Origin: Neodontobutis hainanensis | Taxonomy: Eukaryota > Chordata > Actinopteri > Gobiiformes > Odontobutidae | Assembly (NCBI GenBank): GCA_024349245.1 | Contig: JALDNG010000001.1 | Coordinates: 1,919,001-1,983,000 of the forward strand | DNA: 64,000 bases | Direction of reading: 5' to 3' | In this document: positions 36,501-50,701 of the stretch, one piece after another | Numbering within the stretch: the stretch's first letter is position 1 | How the letters are laid out: every line of letters starts with the position of its first letter | Notes under the pieces: model-generated | Told to the model about the DNA's origin: nothing | The model's database searches: none | The model's input: the letters and a program-made list of their open reading frames with translations, nothing else | Made by a program: the position numbers and the translations under genes

Positions 36501-39500
36501 TGCTTCACTCTGCATATTCTGAGTCACCAAATGCTGGTGTTATAATATCTGGAATCCCGGCTCTGGACTAAAACTTGACCCGCTGCTGCGGTTTGTAAAA
36601 GAGGAAAGGCATGAAAGCAGCTATTGATTAGAGTTTAATAGAAAGGCCAAGACGCACAAATATTAAGGTCAATAGATGTGTCTGGTGACATTTAGTTTGA
36701 CCATTAGACAGAACTCAACAACATGTATTAGATTAATGCTATGATAAAAATGCACATATACTGCATATTGTACTCTAGTTATTTACCATATGCTACAATT
36801 TTACATACAAGAGAATAAGGGGAAATGGAAATAATACAAATTATATATTGCAGCTTTATCCAAGATATATTTAACCGAGTTCTGTTTCCCATAAAGCAAT
36901 GGGCATTGAACCAAACTCTGACATTTTACAGACTAAACAACTGAAATAAAAATAAAAAAGGCAAAATAAAAGCATGTTCTAGCAACGTTTGTAGTAACTT
37001 TCCTGGAAGCACTGTTTAAAAGTTATAAAAGCATTTACTAAAGGTGTTTTTTCATAAGGAGCCGGTTCAGGAGAAGTCAAAGGTCAGATAATCCCCTCAG
37101 AGCTGCTGAATATAGACACACAACAAACGAAGGAGAGCATGGAAACAGTGAGGACAACGTGTGCGTTGATTTTCTCAGACTATGACACATCTAATTGTTC
37201 TTAGTCCTAGAGCAAGTCAGCTGCCTGTTGTACGTCTTGTAGTTTGGGTGAGGTGCAAGATTTGGTTTATGTACAGTATATCAATAGAACAATTAAACTA
37301 GTCAAAATCAATACAAACATGTATATTCACAGCTTTAGTCATGCCATATAGGTTTTGATCAAAGAAACAGTTAACTCTCTGAGCATGTGTTCACGACCAG
37401 CTGCTTGTCACTAATGTCGACGCGAGGCTGGTGAAAACAACCCGAGTGCAAAGAAAATAGAAAAGTGGCTTGTGAAATTGCAGTTTTACTTGTCTGCGGC
37501 TGCCAAGAGCAAATCGCAGGCAGTCCATTTGCCAAACAGTCACTTAGGTTTTCTATTCACTAAATAACTTAAACACAATACAAACCTCTTCCCATAATAG
37601 AGTCATTTGATGCAAAAGCTCAATATTAAAGTGATGGATAAAGGATAGACTTGGACTTTGGTTTATGCACCACTTATCCTATTGTGTCCAAATTTTTCCT
37701 AACATTCAATAATACAGTTAGCATATACGTAGCACTGTGAGCACTACCATTACTGAAGCTACAGTAATTACACAAAGAACCAACAGTGGCACACTCCAAA
37801 ACAGGCTTTTCTGAGACATTTTTCTGAAACTATGAAGTTTACTTTGGATGAAACAAGAATAGTGTTTGGAGTCTATTAAACAGACTTAGTCTGATGTATT
37901 TTGGGTGTAATGGTTTAAACCTCACATTGTATAATATATTGTAAAAGCAATATTTAATGAAAAAAGGCTCTATGATACCATGTTCTGTTTATTATAAGGT
38001 ATTTTATTTACAGCATTGTCATCATTTTATTGATGACAATTTTCAGCCAGGGTTGGGTGGCTTTGGCCGATCATATGCTCAAAAAAGGAGTGCTCCCATT
38101 AGTTTGCACTGGCTTGTCACGTGATGTTTCAGGACGTATAATAGACGCTGATAAAACAAAGAAAGTGTATTTTCAGCACTTACACAGTGAAACAGCACAA
38201 AAAAGAAAAACCTAGTGTGTAATCACGTAGTGTTTAACAACTTCAGCACCAAAATGGAGTGCCCAAAGTGCCCAAATGTTTAAGGTAAGCTCTAAACTTC
38301 AGTTTGGTGTATTTTGTTGAGGAAAAATCCCAAGGTCCCTATAGGCTGCTTTTGAAGGTGAATGGATTCTGAGATTGGGATGGCAAAAAAGAAAATTGGG
38401 TAGTAGAGCTTTAAGTGTTAGTTATTACAAATTAGACATGTGCTTTTAGTTTAGATTTTACCTGGCACTTTACCCACTTTGTTTCTTCTATATTGACTCA
38501 AAAACAACACAAGAATAGCTTGTGTTAAATATGGCCCATTGTGTATACTTGTGCAAATATGTGCTGTTTAGTTTCACATTCTCAGCTCTGTTTGTCATTT
38601 TTTCTCTGTTGTCTAAAAAAATTATATGTCACATGAAGTGCTTGGCTTTTATGTGTAACGCCATGATGCTGCAGGTGACAGAAGCTTGTCTTTGTGTTGT
38701 GTCGCATGTGGAGCATAAATGGAACATAAGGCTGACGTGAGATGGAATAACGACGAGAGGAAAAACCCTACAAATACTCTATAATGGAAAGAAGCGTGAA
38801 AGGGAATAAAAGAGAACACTGGATCTTAGACCAGCCCTTAAATCAACATCTTAGTTTTGAAATAGTCATACACATTTGACTCATCCTTGGTTGTGCTTAA
38901 CCACCCATCAAGATGGCCTTTGAGGGACCCTCACTGTCCCCATCTGCACACAAAAACCTCCTGCCGTTCCTCTTGAAAACAAGCCCAACACAGGAAATTC
39001 CACCAAATGTGAAATATGCTTGTGAGACGCCTAGCCACTCCAAACAGAGATCAGGAAGTTGAGTGCTTTATACAAGAAGGGGGATTACAGAGATTGGATT
39101 CAACTGTTTTTATGGACTTGAATAAAAGTGCCCCTGTCTGCCAGCCTTAGCGTGCACATGTTAAGCCAGTTTCTGCGTCTTGTGTGTTTATATGCTCCGT
39201 TCGCATGTGCCAGGCTTTACTCTAACCACAGGGCGTAACCGTCAACTTTGAAGTGGTCCCTACACCCAGGGTTAAGCTCAAACACAGGCTACTGTACGAC
39301 GACGGCATGGAAAAGAAAAATCACACCATGTTTTACCCACTTGAACATTGCCCTCTCTGTCCTGTATAAAACTTCACCAATCAGAAAAAACAAGTTTGGA
39401 TAGGCCTCAAATGTCACTTGAGGTTTGGTTTGGGACAGATAAAAGATAAAACAAGACAGCGTGTAAATGTCATAGTGAATGGGAAACAGAAGTGAAAATG

Positions 39501-41099
39501 CCACAATATTTGAACAGGGGGATACATAAAAGCTATACACTACATGGTTTTGTGTCAACGTGGATCAACAGGCAATCAACAAAACTCTAGGGCACCCATC
39601 AGACCCTTGCTCGTAAAAAAACTATAATTTAGAAATGCAATTTACATCAACAAACCTGAAACAGCTTTGAATAGCATCTCAAAAAAGGTCAGCAGTAATG
39701 CACTTCCACCTACATAACAAACCTAATATCCCTCAAAACAGCCACACACAAAATACTATCCCATTTATAGTATTATATTGGATTAGTGTGTGGGTAAGCC
39801 GAGCGGAAAAGTCAGCAGGAGTCAGTGGAGTTTATTCCTGTAGGTTGCTGAGAGCATTTCTAAGGCCATGGGCTCTAGTGTGTGTACAGTCTGGTCTAAA
39901 TTAGCACCTACACCAGGAGCACTGAGGTTAGGACACCAGCGGTCAGACAGCTGGTTTGGAGCAATGATTTAACACTTTGGCTTCATAAATAGGCGTCATT
40001 TCCTGCATTTCTGTGACCAATGGGACATCTCACAATAAGTAAGACCTGAGATGGTGTAGTGTTTAAAGATCTTTTAGAACATACATGACATGACTCAACA
40101 ACAAATCTAGATCTATGGAAAAAATGTGTTGATGGTTGTTTTTTTTTTATTTGTTTGGGACATGGAAGGGAGAAGGTGGTATAGTCCCAGTCAAATAAGA
40201 ACATATTATCACACTTCTGCCTGCTATACGGCTTTTCAAAACCTGTTAAATCATAGGAAAAGATCCAAGCCAAAAACTGCCACACGCGTTGTCAGGGTCC
40301 AGTTCCTGTTCCATCATTTGCATAAAATTGCAAACTAATCCCAAATGCTCTATTTGTGTTACATGGAAATAACCACACCACAGAACTTCAATATGCATTC
40401 ATTTTCTAGTTTCTCTGTGGAATATTGCCTCACTTTATGTCTAGATGTTGCCAGACCGTTAGCCTCCAGTTCGATTCCAGATGTTAAACGTGTGAGAAGC
40501 AGCAGCAGATAAGAGCTGAGAGGACACATGTGTCACTGAGCGAGCAGCGGAAGTCTCTGGAAGTCATCAGTGGAGCCAGCTGCCTGACTTTCACTGCAGT
40601 GGAGGAAGATGTCAACATTTGCATGCAAACACAATATACATACATCCCAAGATCGACATATACTGTATATAAAGTGACCAATACAACCCAAGCGGACACG
40701 CAGAGCCTCCTTGCCAAAGTACAAACAGACTCGAATGACAAACAAACACTTGGAGTTGAAGTCAACATCTGTCAGCTCTCACTGTCGTTCATCCGAGCGA
40801 TGGGGAAACCGCCCTGTCAGTTAAGCATCCAAACAAGCAACAAGTCGACGCTCTCCTTCCTACTTCCTCAACCTCCTACTCCCAGAGACAAAAAAAAAAA
40901 AACAAGTGAGTCATGGTCCGAGGCTCGGGAATAGAGATGGTTGGCTGCCGTGAATGGAGATGCGAGCAACACCCTCGGAACATTTGTGTTGCAATAGACT
41001 GGTATGTTCAAACTAGTTTTAACTAAACGTGAGGTGAAATGTGTTAGAAACAGATGAGATCCTCATTGCACAATAAAAAAAAAAAAAAAAATTCTAGTC

Positions 41100-41450
41100 T
41101 TCTTTAGAGCGCAGTGGCTCCGCAGTTCATACTGTTCTTGTGTCCTTGGGCAAGACACTTAACCCTCCTTAAGTGGTGCTTCAGCTTCAGCGCTGGTGTA
41201 TGAATGTGTGAGAATGTTTGGCGTTGGTCGGAGAGGCCGTAATCTCTTTCAGTCTGCCTTATCTGCTGTGGCTACTTTGACAGTGTTACTTCTCTACCTC
41301 ACTATGTAACCTCTAAAGTCCAGGACGAAGGCCAAGTCGCACAACTTCTGACTCTGATTTCACAATGACACCCTTCAGGCATTCGATTGTAAACCCTCTT
41401 GAAAAGTTTAAAATCAAATTGTGTAAGCCCTTGATCATAAAATGTAAAAC
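41100..41450 (+). repeat. teleost interspersed repeat fragment
   Basis: The phrase GTGTCCTTGGGCAAGACACT at about 41140 is the signature core of a non-autonomous repeat that I know to be widespread in teleost genomes. The flanking sequence (a GGCTCCGCAGTT-like start, then a GTGTATGAATGTGTGAG segment) fits a diverged copy. Family assignment and exact ends are not certain. Confidence 0.55.
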
Positions 41451-43523
41451 TGTGCTAAGATATTCATTATCCACATTGGTATTCATGATGCGCCTGCTCC
41501 ATTAGTGCATTAAATGATTGCAGTTGAGCCATAAAACACCTCATGAAACATTAGTCATCTATGTTTTATGCCCTTTTTCAAGCCGAGTGAATGGTCTTGA
41601 AAGAAAAGCTGCTGCACCGATTCGAGCAAAGTGGTGTTGACACTATCTGACCGAGCGATAATGCAGTTGATACACAACATAAATAAAATTATCTCAGTGA
41701 ATCAAATCAAAGAGACTCTTTTGGAAAGGCATTTTACAACCGATGAACTTGTTTGACGTGAACAGGAAGCAGCTTGACATCCCTTTCACCTCAAACCGCT
41801 CTGAGTGCAAACCATTAGTGTAAGTGATACGGCAATATTGTGGTCAGACGCTGGACGACGCTGGGTCTCGGAGGTAAGCAGAGGAAGGTACTTGAAATCC
41901 CACGCTACTTTCCATTAACAGAAAGAGGAGGGAGTAAAGACGGCTGCTGGATGTACAAAGGAAGAAAAAAAGCAGAGCATTAGTATGGTGTAGGTCACTC
42001 TCCATTAAACCCTTCTATTGTTGAATCGAAACATCTAAAAGCACTGCGTAAAACCGACAGTTTATCATATTCATCTCTTTTCTAGTTTGATTCCGTCGCT
42101 CTGAAATTAAGTTGATTGATGATAACTTTTTTTAACGCAACAGCCATGAGGTTACAGAAAGTCAAACTGAGTCATCTCGACACAACTCCGAAACAGAAAG
42201 AGCTTCAAGAAGGATGCAGCTGTTATTGGCACAATGATTGCACTCGGTTGCCATGTCACCAAGATGACTCACTGCGGCAGCGTTCTACTTTGACAACAGG
42301 CCAGGTCCAAAGACGAGGAATGAAAAACAATCAAACTGTTGTAACGAAATCATTCGCCATAGATTAAAAGCCACTATGTAACTAGTCTTTCTTCTTTTTT
42401 TACGCTCGGCTTCTATGATGTAAATGACAATGACTCAAGATGCTGGCAGAGCTGATTCGAGTCAAACAGTGGTTTAAAACAGTGGAGTCATTGTTTAGGA
42501 GCACAGTTTTGCTTAGTCACAGCTAAAAAAAAAACTGGTGAAGCTGCAGAAAAAGAGGTGTAGGTTCAGGTGAGTTCATGTGTCAGACCGGAACACCGCT
42601 GCTGTCAGTGCATCATCGGTGATCAGCATCACTCTGTAGTCGAGTGACATCTTCTAGAAAAGTAACTGACCAGTTGTCACATTGGCTTTAGACGACAGGG
42701 ACACACACCAAACAGGAGAGTGACACACAAACCAGATCCAACCAGACACAGGAAATAGCAGGCTTCAGAACAACTACTTATGATAAAACACATTCCCCAT
42801 TCTTTTTTCTTCTTCTTTTTGTCGGGGTATGTGCAGATAATGCTCGTAGCTGTAATCTGTCAAATTTTCATCTTATTTCCTCTGGAGTGTGGGAAACCTT
42901 TAATGCAGCCATTATCATATAGAGTTGTTTTTACTACACATTCTTTCCAAATTATTTGTAGTTTTTGAGGAAATATGATGCCTTTTATCAGATTGTACTG
43001 TATGTTTCCCAAAAGAAAAATGACTGACTTGAATGACTTGTTTATTTTTGAGCACTGTAATCATATGAGGTTTTTTTTTCACCCTAAAGCCCTAGCCATG
43101 GCAATAAATTCTCACAATAACGTGCAGCTCTAATACAGAACTATCGTTTCCAAACTATATTTTGCTCTGGCTTTCCGGTAACAATTGCCATTTTATGATC
43201 CAAGAGACTTATAATATTCCAGAGAGGATTGCTGATAAATACAGGCTACATGCGTAAAGAGGAACTTCCAACAAAAGCTGCCAAAATACACTGTATTATG
43301 TCACATGGGCTCCGCAAATCCAAGCATGATCCCACACACAGCAGCCACTTTGAGCAGAAGCCATCCCACTCGAACAAGTGGGCTCTCAAATAACAATCCG
43401 AAAGTTCTGGGTAACATCACATCTGCTTCATATACTGAGGGGGGTCCGGACAAAGCCTGTAGCGGTCGTAATTAACTGGGGAAGATTCTTTGACGAGGCG
43501 ATGTGAGGGGTCAGACAAAGAAG

Positions 43524-43546
43524 AAAAAAAAAAAAAAAAAAAAAAA
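43524..43546 (+). repeat. poly(A) run
   Basis: Twenty-three consecutive A bases on the plus strand in the map2 first intron, with no recognised element attached. Confidence 0.8.
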
Positions 43547-45132
43547 GGAGGCTATTGTATGAAGAGGGAAGCTTAAGAATGAGCCTTTGGATGGGGCAGA
43601 CAGAGGGTAAATGAAGGGTGCAGGATGAAAAGGTGGTAGCTTTTCTTTTTCTACCGCACGGCAACCAAAGATTCTTCCTGAGGTAGAGAAGCAGATGGAG
43701 GTGAATTAGCATCATAATGTAGTGGGTGTCTACCTTTTCCATGTGGAGGGGTGATAGGTGAGCTGAGGACAAACACCTTCAGAGACAAAATCAATAATTA
43801 ACCTGACAAGACGTGTATATTAAAGAGATCAGAAAAGCTGCTGGTCTTTCCTCCTCTGGCGACCTGGGTTCTGCATGTTTCTTTTTTCGTTTAGTTTTTT
43901 TTAGCAGTTGGGAAATAACATTTGAACATGAACACAACAACATGCTCTAAATTTAATCTGGACTAAAACACAATTACATCACTTTAAACCAGTCACATGA
44001 CTTTCTTTACTGTATTAATCATTTCTTCCTTCAGCCAAACTCAAAGCGAGTCTAGGGAAGCAAGATTAGGGAACCAACTCTAAATTTGTTTTCTGACTGG
44101 ACTGAGTAGGGGAACTCTCAGAACATTACGTTGGACCTGCTGCAGAGAAATACTGTGCACCCATAACAACGCCATCTTGAACAGTGTTTATGTCAGTTCT
44201 TCCACATAATTTACGCAGACAAAAAGATGCCAATCAGTTCTCATCCTTCTGTAGATACCATCAGGACACATACCGACTGTCTCGGCTTTGAACTTCCATT
44301 CTGTCATGTCTGGACCAGTAAACACGCCGCTATCAACAATGAGATTTTGCTTTGTTTGATTTTACACACGACAACCCAATATCTTGAATCCATCAAATAT
44401 AACTGTATTTAATTTTATCATCCAGAGGGTTCCTTATGCTGAGTTATAAACAAAGACACTTTATGCATTTAAAATAAGCATTAGTTGGAGCCTACCAGAA
44501 TAGGTGTTCTATTTTCTACACTTTCTATCTTTCAGCAGCCCACTCTGATTGGTCTGACAGCTTAGTGCTCATCTTACAGGCCAACTGTGTTATTATGTAC
44601 CTCATTATGTAACAGCGAACCAGCCTAAACAGCAGCCAAGAGAAAACAACCTTTTTAACAGGTGCGGCCGAAGAACTTTGAAGCAAACCAAACCCACCAG
44701 TCACTTCTAGGATGCAAACGTTCCCTGATTTACCCAATGGAAAGAAGCAACAAACTTTTTGCCTTTGAGCTCCACTCCTCTAGTTTTATCACCAGCTATT
44801 GTCACAAAGAAAAGCCCATCCACACTGGGTCAAAGGCACACAGTGAAATAAATCTCCTGTCCCAAAACCCTGTCACTGTGCTCATTGTGTCTCACTTTGC
44901 ATTCCCTCTGGTCCATTCACAAACATTGTTTGCTGAATACAGCCACAACAGAGATTTATGACCAGTGTGCTACCTGATTGAAACCATCAATTTATAAAAT
45001 GATAATAAAAAGGGGAGGCCCGAAAAACAAGACAATAATTATTACTATGGGAACACCAATTAGGGCGAGGAGTTCTGGAGAGGCATGGTCCACACTGGCT
45101 GGTGCTCTAAGGGTCATTCCTTTGAGGGAGTG

Positions 45133-45146
45133 GTTACCATGGCAAG
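45133..45146. promoter_or_regulatory. RFX X-box motif in map2 first intron
   Basis: GTTACCATGGCAAG matches the RFX palindrome at 13 of 14 positions, and a second half-site (GTTACCGTGG) follows at once. It sits in a GC-rich block of about 150 bases within an AT-rich intron, which is typical of a conserved enhancer. Function is inferred. Confidence 0.45.
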
Positions 45147-46490
45147 GGTTACCGTGGTGTAGGGGGGGCCTTGGTGGGCCCATCGGGCACAGAGGAACAC
45201 TTCAAAACAACACATGCATGGGAGATGAGACTGAGGGCGGCTGGATTTATATGAATTGTACAAAAGCATATGAATCAATGTTAACATCAATTTCAAGATC
45301 TGATGTATTTGCTAAAGGTACTACAGTTATAAACATTTTCCTGAGATGCCATGCGACAGTGGCTCAGGAGATACAGCGAGACATACATTTATCTTTCATC
45401 AGTTGGCTCTATTCGAAGGGAACAGGAATGGGGCAATAACAGTCCCCTGTGGACCTCCTGTAGACAAAAATCAAACATGGTTTATGAGTTAGTGGATTTA
45501 GCTTCATATCCGACTCTGTATGTTCACTACTACTGTTTTTTTTATCCATGAGAAGGATGTAAGCTTTGCAGATGCAGTAATGGGCAGTCACACTAAAGCC
45601 CCTTCTGGAGTCAGGCCAGTAGAGTCGGACACACACTACATAGCTGTTCTGTTCATATAGTTCAGTCAAAGAACGTCATGTACCATCTCTACATTCACGC
45701 TGTCCATCTGTTTCCCAGTTCCACACTAGTTTTACAGAGCTGCAGTGTGTGACGTTCCAAAGAATCTGGGGTTTCCATTCATGCGGCCTGGACCAGCAGA
45801 TGCACACAGTGATAGACAGTCAAAGTTGTACTAAGTGTATTCGTTTGCTTTAGGAAGCTGCAGGTCCTGAAAGGCAATTTCTCTAAATCCCTAGAGCCCC
45901 ATTTCCATGACATTACATACCAAGCCTTAATAGCTCAACTGGAAAACTCTCACGCCGAGATGTAATTGAGAAAAAAAAAAGTCCTTAAAAGGATGGTGAA
46001 ATCTGAACCAGACTGGCTTTTAACAATGAGGCTCATTCATTGAGCTGCGTTTCAATATTAGGGCTCAGCAGCAGCAGCAAAAGGATAAGCAGAGAAAACA
46101 ATCAAACTGTTTAGGCTACGCATCTGGAAAGCATAAAGAGCTTAGTTGCTGCGATAGCTAACGAGATGTCCCTTTGCAGGAAAGAAGGATCATTAGAAGT
46201 TACTTCCCAATGTTGGCCAGGGTCAGAGTCCGACAAGCCAAAGAATCCTCTACTACACTTATCAACAGAATCGACAGATATTCTTGAGTCAGGGGGTAGT
46301 ATGTGCATTTAATTTACTGTATGTTCCAGATAGACTACAATATTCTAATGCCTAATTCTAATGAAGCACGAAATACTACAAACCAAAATTGAGCAATTAC
46401 AATATCCATATTGTAAAAAACTTCTATTATTTTATCCAAAGTTACAGAAGAAAATATATCTTGGTAAATGTGAATAGTTAATACCAACCA

Positions 46491-47331
46491 GAGCTGTTTC
46501 AAGAGATTTCAGGGCCCTGGGCAGAAGGTAGCTTGGTTTAGGATTAGGCTCTGCTCTGAGCTCTTTACAGATCAGTGTTGTTAGGTCTTTGCAAAAGTTA
46601 TAGGTTCAAAAAGCTGCCATGCTGTTAGTGGGTTCAAAGTTATGTCTTACTCGGTCCCGTTAGGCGACTTAACGCTCACTTCAGGTTTACAATTTCCCTC
46701 TCTCTCATCCCTATGTTGCAATCCTCTCTTTGTGTGTTTAGCTAGACTTTTTTAATGACTTTCAGAGCTGGTTAATCTCCTGCTCCACTCAGTGATGGGT
46801 TAAACCACCTTCGCACAAGGGTGACGGAATATTTATTCAACAATAAATAAATTTCTCATATCAAGCCAATTTATTGTCAAATACACCTCAAAACATAGGA
46901 AAGTCTACTTCTGGGACTTCTTAACATACCCTGTTGTTCCCCATGAGTAGGTTTGCACTGATGAGTTAGATGAAGGTGAAAAAAGGTGCACAGCGAAAGA
47001 AGCAGAAGCACAATGGCTTGGAGTAGAAGCTGAATTTATTAGGGTATTAATATGCACATTTAACCTTTAAGTTTAATAGAAAAAAACAGGTCTAAAAATT
47101 GGAGGTAACTCGCTGAAGCTTGTTAGTTTTGCTGCACTTAGCGCCATTTTTTCCGCATGCACAGTGACCTAAGCAACCTGCGATCTACCAATACAACCTT
47201 AGCAATTGACTGGTAGATTGTGATCGACGTATTGAGCACCCCAGCTCTACAGTGACAGTGAAAGGGCCAATCAGATTTCAGCAGGGACCGGTGCCCCTAT
47301 CGCCCTAACCCTGGATCCGGCCCTGCTACAG
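46491..47331. mobile_element. possible decayed hAT-like element
   Basis: The left end begins CAGAGCTG and soon reads CAGGGCCCTGGGCAGAA. The right end, read inverted, begins CAGGGCCGGATCCAGGGTTA. Such CAGRGC-type ends with GGGCCC segments are common in fish hAT-type non-autonomous elements. The terminal inverted repeats are poor and no 8-bp target duplication was found, so the call is weak. Confidence 0.3.
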
Positions 47332-47545
47332 AGCAAAAAATATTTATAAAAGGAAGCAGGACACCAGTATCCTGTCAACTATACCAATGAGTTGCCTCAA
47401 GGGATTTTATTTTCATTCCATAACATATTTATCTTTGCAAATAATAAATCTTGAACTTAAAAGACATACAGTGTTTGCTATTTGTTGTTATAAGAGGAAA
47501 ATAAAGTTAATGGTGAACATCAATCTAGATGTAGGCCACAGCTGG

Positions 47546-47590
47546 CCACACATGCACACACACATGCACACACACATGCACACACACACA
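47546..47590 (+). repeat. CA-rich microsatellite (CACACATGCA)n
   Basis: About four copies of a CACACATGCA-like decamer, ending in a pure CA run. Confidence 0.85.
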
Positions 47591-48936
47591 AAAAATAGTA
47601 TTATCCAGAACATGTCAACAGCCCAGTTGCTTGCATTCTTAAGCACTAGTCAGAAGTGTGAAAACTGAGACTGGACTATGTCATAACCCTTGCTTTGCGT
47701 CACATAAACTTCCTGCATTAGCTGCGTGTGAACATGGAGCACTTCTTTTCATGGAATGTGTTCGTGGGAATCTCTCCAGAGTGAGCTAAATAAAAGAGAG
47801 AGCTTTCTAGAGAAGAGGCAAATGAGGCGCACGGATGGGTCAACAAGTGAAGAGGATTAGCTGCCAAGTCGACCTGCGCAGAGTAAACTGAGGTGGGCGA
47901 GAGTCTCAGAAAGAAAGCTTTGTTATAGGATTAAATATTACAGCAACAACAAATATACTACTTTTGGTTTTTGAAAACAATGGTGGTACAGCTGCAAGAA
48001 AGAGTAATAGTAGACTGTTTCTTGTTTATTACAAGCTCTTAAAAGTTTCAAATCAGCCTTGGAACTAAGTGGTCACTGTCCAGAGTTTACCCCTCCAAAG
48101 GCCCAGAGTTGTTGTCATAGGCTCCAGTATCTAGACCCCAAATGGGACACAAGAAAGTTAACAGAAGACCACATCAAACAGACCCCAGTACCAGACTCAG
48201 TTCGATCTCAACTGTGAGAATGCTCCTTCCGAGTGTCTTTCTGTCAATTGGGGCATTGCCCATGACAGAGAATGGAATGTGACACTGGATGTCAGCCCTG
48301 GTTTGGGAGACTTGGCTGCCAGTCAGCCATAGACGGAGGCCTGCTACAAGGGCAGCGGGGTAGAGGAGTGCTCAGAAAGACAGCACTGGAGCCACGGACA
48401 GCTCTCCAGGTCATTTCAGCTTCTTTTGTATGCAGTGTATAATATTTATTTTGTATGCATTTAGCATGGATGGACCGCCCAACATTTGCAACATATTTAG
48501 TTAAGGCATATGATTTGGATTTATGCATCTATTTTTAGTTTTCATTCCAGCCTGAATCAAACCACATGCTTTTCATTTTAAACACTGCTTAGGCAACATC
48601 TGTGCTGCAAGCTGCAATTCATCCATCATTTATCCATCAACTGCTGGAACAATACGCTTGTGTTTATCTTACACTATGAGAAAAAGCCCATTTGGTTGTG
48701 TTTTTGTTATAACCTACAACTTAAATGATTTGACCTCTTATAAGAAAGGTCTTAGTGCGTATCTCTTATGTATGCTGGTCAGTGTGCCATTTGGTTTCTA
48801 AGAAAATTAGATTAAGTCTCTCTTACAGTTGAGGCATAATCGGGTCCTTACAGCACACTTCTGCCAGCTCCCATTAGACACCTGTAGTGCAAAAAAGGGC
48901 GCAGTCTGGAGCAGCAGCAGGGGATTGGGATGCACC

Positions 48937-48969
48937 CTGTGACAGTTCACCTCCACTGAACCGTCACAG
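48937..48969. other. 13-bp inverted repeat (hairpin)
   Basis: CTGTGACAGTTCA and TGAACCGTCACAG are inverted copies with one mismatch around a 7-base loop. The arms contain AGTTCA and TGAACC, which resemble nuclear-receptor half-sites in inverted orientation. It could be a protein-binding palindrome, a small RNA hairpin or chance. Confidence 0.5.
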
Positions 48970-50692
48970 ACGACACATAACCCTTTAGAAGCACATGCTC
49001 CTCAAAACAAATCCGGGAACTGATCTTAACACAAACGCCATTCCAATAGAAACAGTTCTTTGTAGAGAAGCGTTTTCCAACATGTCTTTATTTCAGTCGA
49101 GCGAACAGTGGGTTTGTGGTTCGAGACGTTGACGGGACACATAACTAGAAGTGACGTTTAGGAATATACTTAACGATCCCGTGTGGTGGAGTGCAGTGGA
49201 TTGGGTTTCTTTATGGTTAAGGAAAGGCTAAACAGGCCTCACGTGTGTGGTTTTGGAAATACGACATTTGTATCATGGAGTTTTGGAAGGTAATTAAACC
49301 GACTCATGCACTGATTAAGGTCAGTGGTAATTGAACAGTCTGGACAGATAGAAGTGTGTTGTTGAAGCAGATGCAGGTAAAGTAGATGCACATGCATAAT
49401 GCAGTTTGGCACATTTGAATACTTGGTTACCAAAACCTCACAGTCTACCAAAGCTGGTTAAATATATGAGCAAGGTGACTGGGGTACAGCAAAGCAAGCT
49501 GCAGGAACCACACATAAACATGCTATCAGTATGGTGCAGCAAATACTGACTTGTCCTGACAGTTTGATCTTCTCCTTTTTCTCCTTTCGGGATTTTTAAA
49601 AGCCCTGGATAAAAACAAGTCGTGCCAGAAAGTATTTTCTTACAGAGGCTATTGTGAAGCTCAATTCACTGCATTACCAAATCCTTTTTCAAAGTGGGTT
49701 TAGAGTTTGATGAATTTTACATTGGCATATTTTGAATCTGTGACACTGCCCCTTAATAGCTTAACTAGATTTTTGGGGTCTTTTTGACAGTAAGTCTCCC
49801 GTGTATTTAGCATGCACTCTACCGACTGAGCACCCCAGCTTGACTAGATATCATCTGACTGGTGTATTTAGTCTGTTATCTCTCTTGTCCAATGTGGGAA
49901 ATGTTTGCAATGGTTTATGTTTACTGATCATCCAACTCCCCCAGGACAATCATAGTCCAAAGTGGGATGCCATTACTTTCACCAATAAAGGATAGCTTAT
50001 TTTTTTAACAAACAAAAAATGAGGACAATCCGATTGTAAATGGCCTCGTGCTGTGCTGACGTTCACACTACATACAGCTAAAACCCTGTAGTCTCCAGAC
50101 GGTTAACTAAGGCCCTCACCAACAGCCAAAGGTCACCATATTGCAAAAGAAAACAACAATCTAATGTAGACCTCATCACTTCAAACCCATTAGTCTGTAA
50201 GATTCAGCATACAGTCAAAAGTGCACCTTTTTGAAACACACAGATCCTTTCTACAATGGCTTTAAATGGAGTTATAAATGGAACAAAACCACACATAATG
50301 GAAGCCTGGACATTTCTAGATTAGTATCCACAGGTGAATATAAAAATAAATGACATTACAACCCATCATGGATATGGCTTCCATTAGACCAGCACAGACA
50401 GGTGGCACAGTCGATACAACTGCCATAAAAAAACACAAATCAATGGCGTCAAATGTGTTTAAAGCTTCTATAAATGCAAGTCATGTCGCTGGCTGCAAGG
50501 GCAAGAGGCTGGCAGCAAGACAAGACAAGGTGCAGACAGGGCTACTCCCATCTCCACGGCACAATAACAGCACGAAAAAATAAAGCTCCCTTCACGATAA
50601 CAATGTCTTGTATATAGTATTTATTTTATTGCTCATGTCACAGGTGTGTCACTGGTCTATGCCGGTGCTGCTGTGGCTGCCTGGGAGCCGGC

Positions 50693-50701
50693 TTCAGCAC
50701 C
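50693..50701 (+). promoter_or_regulatory. RE1 left half-site near map2 promoter
   Basis: TTCAGCACC is a perfect REST left half-site about 400 bases downstream of the proposed map2 start, within a GC-rich block (about 50640-50770). A weak right half (GGACCAGAAC, 6/10) follows after 10 bases. On its own this is suggestive only. Confidence 0.3.

Noticed and set aside
38242..38250. A REST left half-site TTCAGCACC in the map2 first intron.
   Set aside because: No acceptable right half at any known spacing.
40530..40934. A 134-codon plus-strand open frame.
   Set aside because: Low-complexity, no recognisable domain, and no supporting signals.
44978..45439. A 153-codon plus-strand open frame in the map2 first intron.
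   Set aside because: No family resemblance and no promoter or splice context. The GC-rich middle explains the openness; it is better read as a possible enhancer.
49800..49850. A minus-strand tRNA-like stretch (GTGCTCAGTCGGTAGAGTGC).
   Set aside because: No B-box and no folded acceptor stem. Not a tRNA gene.
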